Source of the DNA: Acidobacteriota bacterium
Lineage (GTDB): Bacteria; Acidobacteriota; Thermoanaerobaculia; Thermoanaerobaculales; Thermoanaerobaculaceae
DNA: 7,994 bases
Assembly: GCA_021782525.1 (NCBI GenBank)
Contig: JAJXUY010000055.1
Coordinates: 1-7,994, forward strand
Direction: 5' to 3'
Positions 6,777 through 7,994 of this stretch are shown here, one piece after another. The translations under genes were made by a program, and so were the position numbers. How positions within the stretch are numbered: position 1 is the first letter of the stretch; each line of letters starts with the position of its first letter. Under the pieces are notes generated by a model. That model worked only from the letters and a program-made list of their open reading frames with translations. It had not been told where the DNA came from and did no database searches.

Positions 6777-6804
6777 CTGCGGGGCGCCTTCCGGCGCCCC
6801 GCAG
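6777..6804. terminator. Strong stem-loop between convergent genes
   Basis: CTGCGGGGCGCC (6777-6788), loop TTCC, then GGCGCCCCGCAG (6793-6804) form a perfect 12-bp GC-rich stem. On the + strand CTCTTT follows, a weak U tract. It sits 31 bases after the receptor stop and 23 bases before the stop of the leftward DUF1820 gene. It probably ends transcription of the receptor, and possibly of the leftward gene, although no U run follows on the minus strand. Confidence 0.75.
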
Positions 6805-6827
6805 CTCTTTCACGCAAGCCGCTTCGC

Positions 6828-7175
6828 TCAGTGCGCCGGGCCTTTGCCGGCGGGCGCGGGCACCGGGAACGCCTTGATCACGCTCGCGCCTTCGGACGCC
6901 GATATCCGCGCCGCGCCGCACTTCTCCACCTCGTCGATGCGAACCACGGCGTGCATCGGGATGAACACGCGCCTGACGCCGGCGAACTCGGTCTTGAGCC
7001 GCTCCTCGGAGGAGTCGACGATCAGCTGCGAGCGCTCGCCGAACAGGAGCTGCTCCACCTCGATGAAGCCGAACATCTCGCCCTGCGCCACCGAGGCGGC
7101 GTAGATCTCGAACACCTGCCCCTGGTTGGTGAAGATGACCTTGTAGATCCTCGTCTCGCCCTTGCGCTTCGTCAT
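6828..7175 (-). CDS. DUF1820 family protein
   Basis: This 115-residue protein resembles the DUF1820 family, small proteins of unknown function known mostly from Proteobacteria. The recognisable core is IYKVIFTNQGQVFEIYA (10-26), then MFGFIEVEQLLFGERSQL (34-51), SSEERLKTEFAGV (55-67) and RRVFIPMHAVVRIDEVEK (68-85). The length fits the family, with an added Ala/Pro-rich tail (about 100-115). There is no signal peptide or membrane segment, so it should be cytoplasmic. The ATG at 7173-7175 gives the normal N-terminus (a basic MTKRKGETRIYKV), and an AGGT lies about ten bases upstream as a weak ribosome site. It follows the barrel-protein gene on the same strand after 75 bases and may have its own promoter at 7195-7203. 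I do not assign a biochemical role. Confidence 0.88.
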   Translation of the reverse strand: MTKRKGETRIYKVIFTNQGQVFEIYAASVAQGEMFGFIEVEQLLFGERSQLIVDSSEERLKTEFAGVRRVFIPMHAVVRIDEVEKCGAARISASEGASVIKAFPVPAPAGKGPAH

Positions 7176-7194
7176 CGTCGTGCGACCTGACCCG

Positions 7195-7203
7195 ACGATA
7201 CCA
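7195..7203 (-). promoter_or_regulatory. Possible extended -10 promoter for the DUF1820 gene
   Basis: Read on the minus strand, this stretch is TGGTATCGT: a TG dinucleotide one base before TATCGT, which matches four of six bases of the -10 consensus. It lies 19 bases upstream of the ATG, so transcription would begin about 12 bases before the start codon. No good -35 is visible, as can be the case for extended -10 promoters. Tentative. Confidence 0.3.
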
Positions 7204-7250
7204 CACGCCCGCCTCTCGACTCTTCGCTCTCCACCGTCGGGGCCTCGCGG

Positions 7251-7994
7251 TCACGGCCTCCAGCCAAGCGCCAGCCACGCCTCGGTGCGGTCGGCCAGCG
7301 GCGGGTCGAGCACCCGCGCCGCGCCCACGGTGAGGTCGAACCCGGGCAGCTTGACCAGAGGCAACGCACCGCTCGAGAGCGCCCATTCGACCCCGACCAG
7401 GCGCAGCCAGCCGCCGCGCGCCTGCCCCGCGCCCCAGACGCGGTGGCGCTCGAAGAACAGCGGCACCCCGAGGAGCATCACCGTCGCCCGCTCGCCCTCG
7501 TGTTCGTCGCCGATGCGGGTGCCGGCCGGCAACGCGGGGACCGCGACGCGGTTCGCGAACTCGCTCGCGGGCAGCAGCGAGCTGTTGACGCCGCCGAGCT
7601 GGAGCCGGTCGACGTCGTAGCCGGCGCCGCGCGCGCTCTCGCGATCGTACGCCAGCAGCACGCCGGAGCCGTCGCGCAGCGCCCCGAGCTCGAACGATCC
7701 GCCGTAGCGCCGCCACCCGTCGCCGCCGGTGCGGCCCGCGTCGACGCGCGCCTCGAGACGGTGCGGGAACCGCCACGGGCCGCGCGAGGAAGTCGTCGCG
7801 ACCGTGGCGGCGAGGAAGCCGACCCGGCGGCCGACGGTCCCGCCCGAGGCCGTCTCCAGCCGGTCCAGCAGCAGCCCGCCGGTGATCCGGAGCCGGCCGG
7901 TGTCCCATCGTCGCTCGCGCGATGCCGCGAACTCGAGGCCGCGGCGGTCGAGGTCGAGCCGCTCGCCGAGGCCCGCGACCCGCACCGGCTGGCG
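7251..7994 (-). CDS. Probable outer-membrane beta-barrel protein, C-terminal part (5' end outside window)
   Basis: The frame is open from the right edge of the window to the TGA at 7251-7253, giving 247 visible residues. A GTG at 7983-7985 could be a start, but the frame continues through it and no ribosome site is evident, so the gene is treated as truncated by the window edge. I do not recognise a named family. The sequence alternates polar and hydrophobic residues in short stretches (RLRITGGLLLDRLE, GRRVGFLAATVATT, VMLLGVPLFFERHRVWGAG), with no helical membrane segment and no Cys. It finishes with two strand-like segments (FDLTVGAARVLD and EAWLALGWRP). These are typical of an antiparallel barrel or another beta-rich surface protein. 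An aromatic residue stands third from the end rather than last, so the BAM signal is imperfect. The DUF1820 gene follows 75 bases downstream. Confidence 0.6.
   Translation of the reverse strand, partial: RQPVRVAGLGERLDLDRRGLEFAASRERRWDTGRLRITGGLLLDRLETASGGTVGRRVGFLAATVATTSSRGPWRFPHRLEARVDAGRTGGDGWRRYGGSFELGALRDGSGVLLAYDRESARGAGYDVDRLQLGGVNSSLLPASEFANRVAVPALPAGTRIGDEHEGERATVMLLGVPLFFERHRVWGAGQARGGWLRLVGVEWALSSGALPLVKLPGFDLTVGAARVLDPPLADRTEAWLALGWRP

Noticed and set aside
3905..6817. A 970-codon open frame on the minus strand across the whole receptor gene
   Set aside because: It is an antisense frame kept open by third-position G/C bias. Its protein is dominated by Arg, Val, Glu and Asp, has no recognisable domain, and the sense frame is a clear TonB receptor.
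5389..7104. 571-codon + strand open frame over the receptor 3' end and beyond
   Set aside because: Low-complexity Arg/Ala-rich frame shadow of the receptor and antisense to DUF1820. It also crosses the strong terminator.

Overview
The window is very GC-rich and densely coding, with strong G/C bias at third codon positions. The gene content is an Oar-type TonB-dependent receptor with an N-terminal carboxypeptidase-regulatory-like domain, and a lipoprotein fusing a sulfatase-fold domain to TPRs. Together these suggest a Gram-negative bacterium of the Acidobacteriota type (for example the Thermoanaerobaculia) or a similar high-GC lineage. This taxonomic guess rests on family resemblance only.

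Layout. Positions 1-40 (+) hold what may be the last codons of a gene that starts outside the window. Positions 58-540 (-) encode a BCP/PrxQ-type peroxiredoxin. A 96-base divergent intergenic region follows, with a palindrome and a -10-like box. Positions 637-1482 (+) encode a classical short-chain dehydrogenase/reductase. The gap 1483-1619 holds a small hairpin and a good sigma70-like promoter. Positions 1620-3803 (+) encode the sulfatase-like/TPR lipoprotein. After an 86-base gap with an unexplained strong Shine-Dalgarno-like sequence and a G8 tract, 3890-6745 (+) encodes the TonB-dependent receptor. A perfect 12-bp stem-loop at 6777-6804 separates it from two leftward genes: a DUF1820 protein (6828-7175) and the 3' part of a probable outer-membrane beta-barrel protein (7251 to the window edge). 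No stretch longer than 300 bases lacks a gene. I see no tRNA, rRNA, CRISPR array or mobile element.

How the genes may work together. The lipoprotein and the receptor are on the same strand with no visible terminator between them, so they are probably cotranscribed. A surface or periplasmic lipoprotein with many TPRs beside a TonB-dependent receptor resembles the SusC/SusD arrangement, but the accessory protein here also carries an alkaline-phosphatase-superfamily domain. That domain has Thr where true sulfatases have the formylglycine Cys/Ser, so it is probably not a classical sulfatase. This pair is the most interesting unit in the window. The peroxiredoxin, SDR and DUF1820 genes look like ordinary chromosomal genes. 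I found no clear novel defence or mobile system.
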